Assembly (NCBI RefSeq): GCF_013255915.1
Contig: NZ_CP053896.1
Location: 3,782,001-3,846,000 of the forward strand
Direction: 5' to 3'
Source: Providencia rettgeri
GTDB lineage: Bacteria; Pseudomonadota; Gammaproteobacteria; Enterobacterales; Enterobacteriaceae
Length of the DNA: 64,000 nt
Position numbers and translations under genes: made by a program. Each line of letters opens with the position of its first letter. Position 1 is the first letter of the stretch. The notes beneath the pieces were generated by a model. That model searched no databases and had not been told where the DNA came from. It saw nothing but the letters and a program-made list of their open reading frames with translations. Of this stretch, positions 17,828-28,123 are shown piece by piece.

Positions 17828-19992
17828 TAGGTCGTTCCTTTTTTCATCGCTTTCGCACGGCAATCCTCCGCTAACGGTAACCCTTCATTAACCGCCGCTT
17901 CCAACGAGGCGACCGCTTCGGGTGCCCCTCCGGTCACTGACACATTACCTTTTAGCAGGATATTGCCTGTGATAGTCACGCCTTGTGCATCCAATTGAAT
18001 CGACCCCGCTTTACCACGAATAATCACTGTTTCACTGGCTTGCAACGTATGCACTTTGGTGTGGGTATGAATACCGCCTGCAGCCTTTAACATGTAATCA
18101 TTTTGGATGTCACACTGTTTGTTTTCACCCACTTCTTGAAAGTGACTCGCGTGAATAACTTCTTTCCAGCTGTTATCAATGCGTGTAATACGGTCTTTCC
18201 CGATTTGCTCAAATTGATTGACATCAACCTGTAAGGTCTGCTCATTAATGATGTGTATAAATTCGTCATGGCACACTTCATGCTTACGGTCATTCGCCAC
18301 AGTATGACTATCATCATTCCCGACATATTGGGTTTTGTTGCGATTAATGTGAATGTTGTTATCGCGCTGCGCATGCAGATAAATTTCTTCTCGACCACTT
18401 TCATCTTCGAATCGCAGTTCATTAAACCCGTCCCCTTTGTGGGTTTTGGTTCTAAACGTGGTCCGAGTCTTCTCACTTGGCAAGTCTAATGGCGGTTTAT
18501 TTCTGCCATTGTACGTACATCCGGTGATAATCGGTTTATCTATATCATTGTTAAGATAGGAAATAATGACTTCCTGCCCAATTCTGGGGATGGACATAAA
18601 CCCAAAGCCATCGCCGTTCCAACCGTGGGCGACTCGCACCCAGCAAGACGCACTATGGTCAGGTTTGCCACGCCTGTCCCAATGGAAATAGACGGTCACG
18701 GCACCTTGCGCATTGGTGTAAATTTCTTCACCCGGTGGCCCGACAACGGTAGCCAGCTCATCCCCATCCGCTGTGGGTTTATACCGATAGGGCGGTCGCC
18801 ACTCTTGAGTGCTGGGAATAAAGGAAAGCTGGTTACTCAATTGAGTCCCTTCACCGCCACTGTTATCAGCAAGAGGTTGCACACCGTGATGGGATACGCT
18901 AATCACTTGCCACGTCGTATTCATTCGAGGACTAGGGTGATTAGACAAGGTAAAGATACGTCCCGGTGCTAACTCAATGCAGTTAGTCGTGGCTGACCCC
19001 ACTTGACGCTGGTTTTGAGATTGCTCGTAACGAATTTGATTTAAGGGTTTACCTTCTGCATCTTCTTGAAAGCGACCATAGCTTTCAAAGATTTCATGTT
19101 GTTGATGCACTTCCCCAGTGACTTGATGACTCAGCGGGTAAGAGGGCCTGAGTTGATTGTAGTCTTTATCCACGCGAATATCGCTGCACAACTGCTCGGC
19201 ATAGCGCCATGTGGTGGCGGTGCTGTCGGTGATATCCGTTTCAGATTGCGGATTATAGGTGAGCGATATCCCCGCTTTCATGCCTAAATGACGGTCACTG
19301 TAAAACAGTTGTGGACCTTCTTCGAACCAGAACGTAATCCCTTCCTCCGCCGCCAGACGGCACCAAAAGTCGTACATGGTTTCACGCTTTTGAGTAATAT
19401 ATTCGCGTTTCAGATGTTCTTCAGGGTGGTAAAACTGCTTATCAAATTTGATGTGAGACTCGCTTAATAGCGTCTCAAGAATGTTCGGCACCGTCATATT
19501 TTGGAAAATGCGGCTGTCTTGCTTAAGCGTCATCACCCACATTTCAGGGCGTATCACAAAGTGATACCAGGTTTTAACCCCATCGGTATTGCCATGCTCT
19601 GCCCCGGCTAAAATCCCTTGTACCGTGCGAAGAATTTTTCCATCTCGCTTTACAGTCAGTGAGGAGGCCACACCCAGAACCGTTTGAAAATCAATCTCGG
19701 GTAACGGGCTGACCGCCTGAATCGACAGTGAAAAGAGCTGGGAAAGCCCTTCTTGCAAATCAAACTGGGTCACTTGAAAGGTATTTTCAGGTAACCCACC
19801 AATGGTACAGGTGAATACTAATCCCGTCCCCATTTCGCCACTCATAATACGGTCTAGCAGTTGACTATGGGCTTCTTGCAAGGCTTGGTCCTGTGCATAG
19901 GTTCTACCACCCGCATACCCACCACCGTGAATAAGCGGGTTATTTTCGGGGCTGCCGAGTCGTTTGTTTTTATTGGGGTCTGTCCAAGACAT
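17827..19992 (-). CDS. vgrG: VgrG spike protein of type VI secretion
   Basis: 721 residues. The gp27-like base (about 50-400) includes FTCTIGGLPENTFQVTQFD and YDFWCRLAAEEGITFWFEE. The gp5-like OB segment follows with PPGEEIYTNAQGAVTVYFHW, GKPDHSASCWVRVAHGWNG and YLNNDIDKPIITG. A beta-helical needle comes next (LRFEDESGREEIYLHAQRD, then repeats rich in V, I, G and D). The end is a short tail at 721, with no added toxin domain, so cargo is carried non-covalently. A 42-residue Gly/Tyr-containing leader precedes the base. No other baseplate, sheath or ClpV genes are in the window, so this is an orphan cassette served by a system elsewhere. Confidence 0.93.
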   Translation of the reverse strand: MSWTDPNKNKRLGSPENNPLIHGGGYAGGRTYAQDQALQEAHSQLLDRIMSGEMGTGLVFTCTIGGLPENTFQVTQFDLQEGLSQLFSLSIQAVSPLPEIDFQTVLGVASSLTVKRDGKILRTVQGILAGAEHGNTDGVKTWYHFVIRPEMWVMTLKQDSRIFQNMTVPNILETLLSESHIKFDKQFYHPEEHLKREYITQKRETMYDFWCRLAAEEGITFWFEEGPQLFYSDRHLGMKAGISLTYNPQSETDITDSTATTWRYAEQLCSDIRVDKDYNQLRPSYPLSHQVTGEVHQQHEIFESYGRFQEDAEGKPLNQIRYEQSQNQRQVGSATTNCIELAPGRIFTLSNHPSPRMNTTWQVISVSHHGVQPLADNSGGEGTQLSNQLSFIPSTQEWRPPYRYKPTADGDELATVVGPPGEEIYTNAQGAVTVYFHWDRRGKPDHSASCWVRVAHGWNGDGFGFMSIPRIGQEVIISYLNNDIDKPIITGCTYNGRNKPPLDLPSEKTRTTFRTKTHKGDGFNELRFEDESGREEIYLHAQRDNNIHINRNKTQYVGNDDSHTVANDRKHEVCHDEFIHIINEQTLQVDVNQFEQIGKDRITRIDNSWKEVIHASHFQEVGENKQCDIQNDYMLKAAGGIHTHTKVHTLQASETVIIRGKAGSIQLDAQGVTITGNILLKGNVSVTGGAPEAVASLEAAVNEGLPLAEDCRAKAMKKGTT

Positions 19993-20012
19993 GGGAATTT
20001 CCTCTACGGGAG

Positions 20013-20049
20013 AAAAAGCTAAAAACGCAAACGAGCCTCGAAAGGCTCG
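20013..20049 (-). terminator. Stem-loop with U-rich tail between hcp and vgrG
   Basis: On the minus strand a 7-bp stem CGAGCCT/AGGCTCG (20032-20049) is followed by TTTGCGTTTTTAGCTTTTT. It follows the hcp stop by 12 bp and precedes the vgrG start by about 40 bp. It looks like an intrinsic terminator that must be read through part of the time, keeping Hcp in excess over VgrG. Confidence 0.6.
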
Positions 20050-20061
20050 CTAAATTCGAAC

Positions 20062-20580
20062 TTACGCTTCGAGCGGCGCACGCCAGTCATCGGCACCGGA
20101 TGTGCCTGCAACGGTGTGTTCCCAATCGATTTTGCGGTAAGACAGAGAGACTTCGATTAACTGCGTGAAATCCGCTTTTGCGGGGTCTTGGCAGTGCGGC
20201 ATTTGGCAATCGATATTGACGATAGTCGCATCGGTTAACGTGGTAGTGAAGAAATGCTCTTGTTTACCTTCGACTGAGGTGCGGTACCATTTCAGTTCCA
20301 CTTTCGGCAGCATTTCGCCAGACGCTAAGGCGTTATACAGCAGCGGAACGGCTTTATTTAACGCCACGGTGAAACGGAACGGCTTGTGCGCACGTTGGCC
20401 TGAAGGCTGGCCGGATTGTGGGTCTGTCGGTACAGTCACAACGTGAGAAAACTCTTGCACTAACATTTGGTCTTCATGACCTTGCACATAGATGTTACCC
20501 ACTGAATCGGCAGTAAATGCACCGGCAGTGATGTTGCCTTGGGTTTTTCCTTCAATGGAAATATAACATGGAGTTGGCAT
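20062..20580 (-). CDS. hcp: Hcp tube protein of type VI secretion
   Basis: 172 residues from the ATG at 20580 (AAGGAT ribosome site), the usual length for enterobacterial Hcp. Family marks are MPTPCYISIEGKTQGNITAG, VQEFSHVVTVPTD, GQRAHKPFRFTVALNKAVPLLY and SLSYRKIDWEH. It forms hexameric rings that stack into the inner tube expelled with the VgrG/PAAR spike. It heads the cassette and should have the highest expression, helped by the attenuator after it. Confidence 0.95.
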   Translation of the reverse strand: MPTPCYISIEGKTQGNITAGAFTADSVGNIYVQGHEDQMLVQEFSHVVTVPTDPQSGQPSGQRAHKPFRFTVALNKAVPLLYNALASGEMLPKVELKWYRTSVEGKQEHFFTTTLTDATIVNIDCQMPHCQDPAKADFTQLIEVSLSYRKIDWEHTVAGTSGADDWRAPLEA

Positions 20581-21320
20581 AGCGATATCCTTTATCCAGA
20601 ATGACAAATTGGGTTAGGTCGACATAATTATCGATTAATTTCCGTCATCTCAGCTAGTGCGCACGGTAAGATTTACTTGAAGGATAATAAAATCTGATGA
20701 ATGATATGTAAACCTGAGGGCTGGTTTGTATCTCTCTAGGATAAGTGACTTAGCGTAAACTGGTTGAAATATCGCTATATAACTCCAGAAAAACACCAAA
20801 AATGAATCATTATCGAATAATCATCGAGCAAAAAATAGACCAAACTGCGGTAAGCCCAGTAAGTTCTAATGTACATAGAAATAAACTATGTAACCAAATA
20901 TTTCAAACAGAAAAAATGAAATAACCCATTGATTAATAAAAATAAAAACACACTATTAGATTAACATTTAATTCCACAGGGATTAACCGCCTTGGTCGTG
21001 CAGTGTAATATTCTTTAAGTGCATATTTAAAATATATTTTATTCCAGCACTTAGTATCTTATCGAATTAATATATAAAAAACATTTTTTATGTCCGTTTT
21101 CCATTTTTTTAGAATTTTTGTCGCCATTTACGTTATACACTCTTTATTCTTTCCCATTGCGGATAAAGTAGGATGGATAAAGGAAGAACACGTTGAACGG
21201 CAAAAACAATTTCACTGTTTTTCTAACGATAAGTGTTGAAATTGATTTTTAAAATGTTAAAACCGAAGGCTCACAGCCAGTTAGATTGTGAGTTAAACAC
21301 TCACGATAATGAGGTGAAAA
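20581..21320. other. Upstream region of the type VI cassette, no gene seen
   Basis: About 740 bp of AT-rich sequence between hcp and the tRNA terminator. It must hold the hcp promoter. I recognise no coding sequence and no clear operator in it. Confidence 0.5.
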
Positions 21321-21355
21321 CAAAAAGGAGTTAGATGATTAACATCTAACTCCTT
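21321..21355 (-). terminator. Intrinsic terminator of the tRNA-Ile gene
   Basis: A perfect 13-bp stem (AAGGAGTTAGATG at 21325-21337 and its complement at 21343-21355) with a 5-base loop. On the minus strand it is followed by TTTTTGTTTT. It lies 8 bp past the tRNA 3' end. Confidence 0.85.
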
Positions 21356-21363
21356 GATAAATT

Positions 21364-21440
21364 TGGTGGCCCCTACTGGACTTGAACCAGTGACCAATCG
21401 ATTATGAGTCGACTGCTCTAACCAACTGAGCTAAGGGGCC
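21364..21440 (-). tRNA. ileX: tRNA-Ile with CAU anticodon (lysidine type)
   Basis: 77 nt including an encoded CCA. It folds as a full cloverleaf: acceptor GGCCCCT/AGGGGCC, a 5-bp anticodon stem GTCGA/TCGAT with loop CTCATAA, and T arm ACTGG-TTCAAGT-CCAGT. A CAU anticodon alone could mean Met. The acceptor and arms, however, match the E. coli ileX type and not elongator Met tRNA, so it should be tRNA-Ile2, read after lysidine modification of C34 by TilS and decoding AUA. AUA codons are frequent in the AT-rich fimbrial genes nearby. Confidence 0.92.
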
Positions 21441-21798
21441 AAAGTGGGAAGGATTATACGTGTAGTTTTCGCTTAGGTCTAGTGTTTCGAAACCGTATGC
21501 TGAAATTGTGTTCAACTCAATCACTCTTCTTATAATTCAATGCGATAGCATAAGCAATTGCTATCATTTGAAAGTCGTTTTCTGCAATTTTAATGAGCCC
21601 TACTATTTTTTATTTAAATCAGTTTCTCACACCTTATCTATATTTAACTTTTACCAATATCAAATTAATAATAAAAACAACATCATAATGGCAACTAAAT
21701 TTATTAAAAATTACTCATTCAAGCACTTGATGTAAAACAATATTTTTACATTACTGTTTTACTGCATAGTTTATAGATAATTCTCATATAGAACAAAA
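21441..21798. other. AT-rich spacer upstream of the tRNA, no gene seen
   Basis: About 360 bp. The tRNA promoter must lie in the first part (minus strand). The rest is low-complexity AT-rich sequence in which I see no supported gene. Confidence 0.4.
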
Positions 21799-22047
21799 AT
21801 GATGAAAAAAGTACATGCAGTTCAATATGGTTTTGGAAAAATAAGTAATTTTTGATCCGTTACTTGCAAGAACATGGTGCTGAAGTTGTGGCGGCTTTTG
21901 AAATCAATAAAGCGGTTATTGGCAAAAATATAGGCGAAATCACAGGAACGAGGCCAACAGAAGTAAAAGTACAAGCGCTACATAAAGCAGATAAAACCCT
22001 CGAAACGTTAAAGCTTGATGTTGGCATCATCGCCCACCTTTCGGTGG
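21799..22047 (+). pseudogene. Truncated, frameshifted NAD(P)-dependent dehydrogenase remnant (diaminopentanoate dehydrogenase-like)
   Basis: The first frame starts at ATG 21799 and reads MMKKVHAVQYGFGKISNF before a TGA at 21853. The next frame continues at once as IRYLQEHGAEVVAAFEIN and onwards to LKLDVGIIAH. Joined, they form the N-terminal Rossmann unit (QYGFGK, then AAFEINKAVIGKNIGEITG) of the dihydrodipicolinate-reductase-like family that includes 2,4-diaminopentanoate dehydrogenase. The shift is explained by one missing T in a run of five (21849-21853). Only about 80 of the roughly 340-350 expected residues remain; the rest is replaced by the 3' end of a convergent acetyltransferase gene. 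Confidence 0.65.
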
Positions 22048-22050
22048 GCG
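22031..22050 (-). terminator. Perfect 8-bp hairpin at the acetyltransferase gene end
   Basis: CGCCCACC at 22031 and GGTGGGCG at 22043 form an 8-bp GC-rich stem with a 4-base loop, 18 bp past the acetyltransferase stop. No U-run follows on either strand, so it is only terminator-like. It sits exactly where similarity of the upstream pseudogene ends. Confidence 0.4.
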
Positions 22051-22068
22051 ACTTACCTACAGCTAACC

Positions 22069-22668
22069 TTAGCGCGGTTTCACCATCTGCCATTCTAAGT
22101 GGTGTTTTACTGACGGCCACTCTGACTCGATAATGCTATATACACAGCTATCACGCAGTTCACCCGTTTTAGTTTTCATATGATTACGCAAGATACCATC
22201 GAGCTTAGCCCCTAACCGTTCAATGGCTCGACGACTTTGGCTATTTAAAAAATGTGTACGAAACTCCACTGCAACGCAATTTAATTCCTCAAAAGCATGC
22301 TTTAAGAGCAAATATTTAGCTTCTGTATTTAATGCGGTGCGTTGTACTTCTATTCCATACCAAGTGGCTCCGATTTCAACCCGCCTTACTGCATGGTCCA
22401 CACGATTGTAAGAAGTAATACCAACTGGTTTACCGCTTCGTTTATCGATCACCACAAAAGGTAAGCATTCCTTTTTCTGGAAATTTTCCAGGCGCTTTTC
22501 CACATCTTGAGAGAAATGCTCAGGCTCAGGAACTAAGGTATACCACAAATTATTCAACCCATCTCGTCGAATGATTTCTGCCAGTTCGACATCATATTGG
22601 TGGGATAGAGGTTCAAGGCGAACGTATTCACCTTCTAAAGTAATAGCTTGGCAAATCTCTTTCATCAT
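22069..22668 (-). CDS. GNAT N-acetyltransferase of the RimJ/RimL type
   Basis: 199 residues, the usual length for small-molecule or protein N-acetyltransferases of the RimJ/RimL branch. Visible features are LEGEYVRLEPLSHQYDVELAE at the N-terminus, FVVIDKRSGKPVGITSYNRVD (strands beta2-beta4), RRVEIGATWYGIEVQRTALNTE at the acetyl-CoA site, and FRTHFLNSQSRRAIERLGAKLDGILRNH. A GGGGAA site precedes the start. It uses acetyl-CoA; whether it modifies a ribosomal protein, an antibiotic or a metabolite cannot be told. Convergent with the dehydrogenase remnant. Confidence 0.88.
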   Translation of the reverse strand: MMKEICQAITLEGEYVRLEPLSHQYDVELAEIIRRDGLNNLWYTLVPEPEHFSQDVEKRLENFQKKECLPFVVIDKRSGKPVGITSYNRVDHAVRRVEIGATWYGIEVQRTALNTEAKYLLLKHAFEELNCVAVEFRTHFLNSQSRRAIERLGAKLDGILRNHMKTKTGELRDSCVYSIIESEWPSVKHHLEWQMVKPR

Positions 22669-22856
22669 GGTTTCCCCTATATCGTTCTTTATGCTGTGTG
22701 TCTCTTTTTTTAATCTCTGTTTATGACATAAAAATAAAAAAACACCTATTTTTTTATGACACTCAGCTATTTAACCGAAAACATATGATAAAAATCACAA
22801 AATTTTAACATCTTTACCAAATTTCAGCTTCATTACGCTACAGTTAACTCATCTGA

Positions 22857-24911
<2,055 letters not shown>

Positions 24912-24921
24912 CCTCTTCATA

Positions 24922-24954
24922 TCCCCCTAAGGTGAGCCTTTTATCTGAGGGGGA
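24922..24954 (+). terminator. Hairpin downstream of fadH
   Basis: TCCCCCT (24922-24928) pairs with AGGGGGA (24948-24954) across a 19-base loop, starting 11 bp after the fadH stop. No U-run follows, so the call is tentative. Confidence 0.35.
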
Positions 24955-25011
24955 ACTGCACTCCTTAACCTAACTGATATTTATACCTCTTTTTCTTCAC
25001 CCCAAACAATT

Positions 25012-25029
25012 GTTATGTTATAACATAAC
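25012..25029. promoter_or_regulatory. Zur operator upstream of folE2
   Basis: A perfect 18-bp palindrome GTTATGTTATAACATAAC, centred 43 bp before the folE2 start. The ATGTTATAACAT core matches the enterobacterial Zur box. The genes that follow are classical zinc-starvation replacements, which strongly supports zinc-dependent repression here. Confidence 0.85.
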
Positions 25030-25062
25030 CACTATTTGTAAATTAAGAATGGCTGAGGGGTT

Positions 25063-25980
25063 ATGACAGTATCAACTGAATTACGTTGTTCATCTTTACC
25101 GGATGCGCAAAAGGAAAATGATATTTATAGCAATATCAAGCTAGACTGGGTCGGTATGACAGGGATTGCTTTACCTATTGAGATAGCGGGTCGTCCAATC
25201 AACGCACTTGTTGATGTCGGTACTGATTTACAAGGACAGAAAGGAATACACATGTCCCGGCTGTATCAGACCTTAGATGGACTCACACAGCATGAACTAA
25301 CCCCCAATTTGATTCAACAGGCTCTAGAGCAGATTTTAATATCCCATAGCCATGTATCATCGAAGTCATCTCTTCGACTTTATGGCGATATTTTATTATC
25401 TCGCCCTTCTTTAGTTTCTCACCAGCATGGATGGAAAGCATATCCATTTGAAATAAATGCAAATTTCAACAAATCATTTATTATCTGTTTAAAAGTTGGG
25501 GTTCCTTATTCATCGACATGTCCTAGTGCCACGGCACTCAGTACCCAAGTGATTCAACAACAATTTGCTATTGAATTTGAGAACGAGACACAACCATTAT
25601 ATCCCACTCAAGTTTTCAACTGGCTAGCTAAAAATGGGTTACCCGCTACACCACATAGCCAACGCAGCTGGGCATGGGTAACCATAGCGTTGAAAGCTAG
25701 TCATAAAATATTTCCCATCATTGAATTAATTAATCAAATTGAAAACGTGCTTTCAACACCTGTACAAACTGTTGTTAAACGTAATGATGAACAAGCTTTC
25801 GCTATCGCAAATGCCCAAAACCTGATGTTTTGTGAAGATGCAGCGAGAAAACTAGTCATGGCTTTTCGTCATCAATGTCACTATGACGAAGTGAACATTA
25901 ATATAGAGCATCAAGAAAGTTTACATGCACATAATGCAGTTGTTCACACGCACTGGAAACGGAGTACTCATGCTGCGTAA
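25063..25980 (+). CDS. folE2: GTP cyclohydrolase IB (FolE2)
   Basis: Converts GTP to 7,8-dihydroneopterin triphosphate for folate synthesis without needing zinc, replacing zinc-dependent FolE in zinc-poor cells. The 305 residues show IKLDWVGMTGIALPIEIAG at the N-terminus, KGIHMSRLYQTL (H63) and the metal-binding Cys in GVPYSSTCPSATALS (C153). These are hallmarks of the COG1469/FolE2 family, which can use Mn or Fe. It is preceded by a Zur box and a GAGGGG ribosome site, and overlaps the next gene by 11 bp. Expression should rise under zinc limitation. Confidence 0.92.
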   Translation: MTVSTELRCSSLPDAQKENDIYSNIKLDWVGMTGIALPIEIAGRPINALVDVGTDLQGQKGIHMSRLYQTLDGLTQHELTPNLIQQALEQILISHSHVSSKSSLRLYGDILLSRPSLVSHQHGWKAYPFEINANFNKSFIICLKVGVPYSSTCPSATALSTQVIQQQFAIEFENETQPLYPTQVFNWLAKNGLPATPHSQRSWAWVTIALKASHKIFPIIELINQIENVLSTPVQTVVKRNDEQAFAIANAQNLMFCEDAARKLVMAFRHQCHYDEVNINIEHQESLHAHNAVVHTHWKRSTHAA

Positions 25981-26530
25981 AAATCCATCAGGACACTCCC
26001 CTGTTATTTCAGAAAAAGCCTATATCGACCCTACCGCAATTATTTGTGGCAAAGTCATTGTTGAAGATTACGTGTATATCGGCCCATATGCAGTCATCCG
26101 AGCTGATGAGCTCAATGAAGAGGGGGATATGTCACCGATAGTAATAGGCCCACATTCAAATATTCAAGATGGTGTTGTTATCCATTCTAAAAGTGGGGCT
26201 GGAGTACAAATTGGCTCACATACTTCAATAGCACATCGTGCCATTGTCCATGGCCCTTGTAATATTGCTACACGAGTATTTATTGGTTTTAATAGCGTTC
26301 TATTTAATTGCAAAATTGGGGAAAACTGTGTTGTTCGCTATAACGCTGTTGTTGATGGTTTAACGCTACCCCCTGCTTTATATATTCCATCCTGCGTACA
26401 TGTAAATGCCCACAGTGATTTATCTCAGTTTAAGCAAGTTGACCGCGCCTCTTTGCAATTTTCAGAAGAAGTTGCCGCAACTAATGTGCAGTTAGTCGAA
26501 GGTTATCGCCGCTTACGTAATGAGTTTTAA
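25970..26530 (+). CDS. Gamma-class carbonic anhydrase-like hexapeptide protein
   Basis: 186 residues from the ATG at 25970 (GGAG site), overlapping the folE2 stop by 11 bp; a longer reading from 25925 lacks a ribosome site. Left-handed beta-helix repeats are visible: IDPTAIICGKVIVEDYVYIG, IGPHSNIQDGVVIHSKSG and VQIGSHTSIAHRAIVHGPC. Three His (H72, H89, H94) match the metal ligands of CamH/YrdA-type gamma-carbonic anhydrases. Zur-controlled paralogs of this family occur in other proteobacteria and are thought to work with another metal such as iron when zinc is scarce. Here that role follows from operon context. Confidence 0.85.
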   Translation: MLRKNPSGHSPVISEKAYIDPTAIICGKVIVEDYVYIGPYAVIRADELNEEGDMSPIVIGPHSNIQDGVVIHSKSGAGVQIGSHTSIAHRAIVHGPCNIATRVFIGFNSVLFNCKIGENCVVRYNAVVDGLTLPPALYIPSCVHVNAHSDLSQFKQVDRASLQFSEEVAATNVQLVEGYRRLRNEF

Positions 26531-26605
26531 CTCAATAACCCACTAAAATAAGAGCAGAGTTCACTTTCGCTGTCTCTGCCCTTTCAAAATATATTTAATT
26601 AACAA

Positions 26606-27859
26606 TTAATCACGATGAGATAGCCGCGCTTCAGCGTTAGCCAGTTTCTCATCTTCCGCTAAGCACACCGCTGCAGTAAATAACACGTCAGTTGAAGAGT
26701 TAAGCGCCGTTTCTGCTGAATCCTGTAATACGCCAATCATCACACCAACCGCGACCACTTGCATCGCAATTTCATTTGAAATACCGAACATGTTACAAGC
26801 TAATGGGATCAGTAATAGTGAACCGCCGGCAACGCCTGATGCGCCACATGCACACACCGCAGCAACCACACTTAATAACAGTGCCGTTGGGATATCAACT
26901 GGAATACCTAGAGTATGTACGGCGGCTAACGTCAGTACTGTAATCGTTACCGCTGCACCAGCCATATTAATGGTTGCACCTAATGGGATAGAAACAGAGT
27001 AAGTATCTTCATGTAGATTCATGCGACGACACATCCCCATATTCACAGGGATATTTGCTGCTGAACTACGTGTAAAGAATGCTGTTACCCCGCTTTCACG
27101 TAAGCAAGCGAGAACTAATGGGTATGGGTTACGTTTCATTTTCCAGTAAACAATCAATGGGTTAACAATGAAAGCAACAATCAGCATACAGCCAATCAAT
27201 ACTGCGAGAACGTGAATATAGCCTTTTAAGGTTGCAAAGCCTGTCGTTGCGATAGTGGAAGCAACCAAGCCAAAAATCCCTAAAGGCGCTAAACGGATCA
27301 CAACCCGTACCAGTTGTGTTACTGCATTAGAAAAGTCATGGACTAAAGTTTTTGTGGTTTCATTTGCATGGCGCAGTGCAATACCCAGCCCGATCGCCCA
27401 CGCTAAAATACCAATATAATTGCCCTTAATCAGTGCGTCGATAGGGTTCGCAAATATATTGATTAGCAAGCCTTTTAACACTTCAGCAATATTACCCGGT
27501 GGATTTAGCTGTGTATCACCTACCGCTAAGACTAAATTTGATGGGAACAGGAAAGAACCAATAACGGCGACAACCGCGGCAAAAAATGTTCCTAAAATAT
27601 ACAACACCAGTATAGGTTTGATATTGGTTTTTTGCCCTTGGCGGTGGTTAGCAATGGATGACATTACTAACACCCAAACCAGTACAGGAGCAACAGCTTT
27701 TAACGCACTAACGAATAAATCCCCTAACAACCCGACATTTTTTGCAGCAGATGGCCATAACCATGCAAGCAAAATACCCGCTATCAAGCCAACCAGTATC
27801 TGTTTGACTAGACTACCTTGGCTAATAACTCGCCATAACCCTGTTTTATTTGTATCCAT
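26606..27859 (-). CDS. sstT: Na+/serine-threonine symporter SstT
   Basis: 417 residues, close to the 414 of E. coli SstT, a DAACS-family inner-membrane transporter importing serine and threonine with Na+. The sequence starts with a hydrophobic N-terminal helix ([20 protein letters not shown]). It shows the conserved re-entrant segments [19 protein letters not shown] and [19 protein letters not shown], and [21 protein letters not shown] near the end. It is a single gene with its promoter in the 264-bp gap before alx. Confidence 0.95.
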   Translation of the reverse strand: MDTNKTGLWRVISQGSLVKQILVGLIAGILLAWLWPSAAKNVGLLGDLFVSALKAVAPVLVWVLVMSSIANHRQGQKTNIKPILVLYILGTFFAAVVAVIGSFLFPSNLVLAVGDTQLNPPGNIAEVLKGLLINIFANPIDALIKGNYIGILAWAIGLGIALRHANETTKTLVHDFSNAVTQLVRVVIRLAPLGIFGLVASTIATTGFATLKGYIHVLAVLIGCMLIVAFIVNPLIVYWKMKRNPYPLVLACLRESGVTAFFTRSSAANIPVNMGMCRRMNLHEDTYSVSIPLGATINMAGAAVTITVLTLAAVHTLGIPVDIPTALLLSVVAAVCACGASGVAGGSLLLIPLACNMFGISNEIAMQVVAVGVMIGVLQDSAETALNSSTDVLFTAAVCLAEDEKLANAEARLSHRD

Positions 27860-28076
27860 AATAGACCTATATTATTTATCTTTATTAGGAATTAAATGTG
27901 TTTGCACAGCAAGTATAAGGAATAATAGTCGCCTGAAAAGGCAATTATTCAAAATATACACAATGATTGACTTTGTTTAACAAACATTTTACATAACTGT
28001 GATCTCAATAGAGTTTTGTTTCTTATAGTAGAATGGGATAAACAAAATGGTTGAGCGTTTTCAGAGGGTTAAAAAA

Positions 28077-28104
28077 AATCCCCTGCTTTTCACAGCAGAG
28101 GATT
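28077..28104 (-). terminator. Intrinsic terminator downstream of alx
   Basis: Arms AATCCCCTGC (28077) and GCAGAGGATT (28095-28104) pair with one mismatch. On the minus strand the hairpin is followed by eight Ts. It lies 19 bp past the alx stop. Confidence 0.8.
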
Positions 28105-28123
28105 TAAAAATAAAAAAGATAAA

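Noticed and set aside
18087-18476. 129-codon frame inside vgrG
   Set aside because: Same strand but out of frame with the vgrG needle region. No ribosome site, unusual composition, no domain.
21364-21440. tRNA-Met reading of the CAU anticodon
   Set aside because: Acceptor and T-arm sequence match the lysidine-type tRNA-Ile of E. coli (ileX), not initiator or elongator tRNA-Met.
11579-21440. Type VI cassette as an integrated genomic island using the tRNA as attachment site
   Set aside because: No integrase gene and no second copy of the tRNA 3' end seen at the other side of the cassette.
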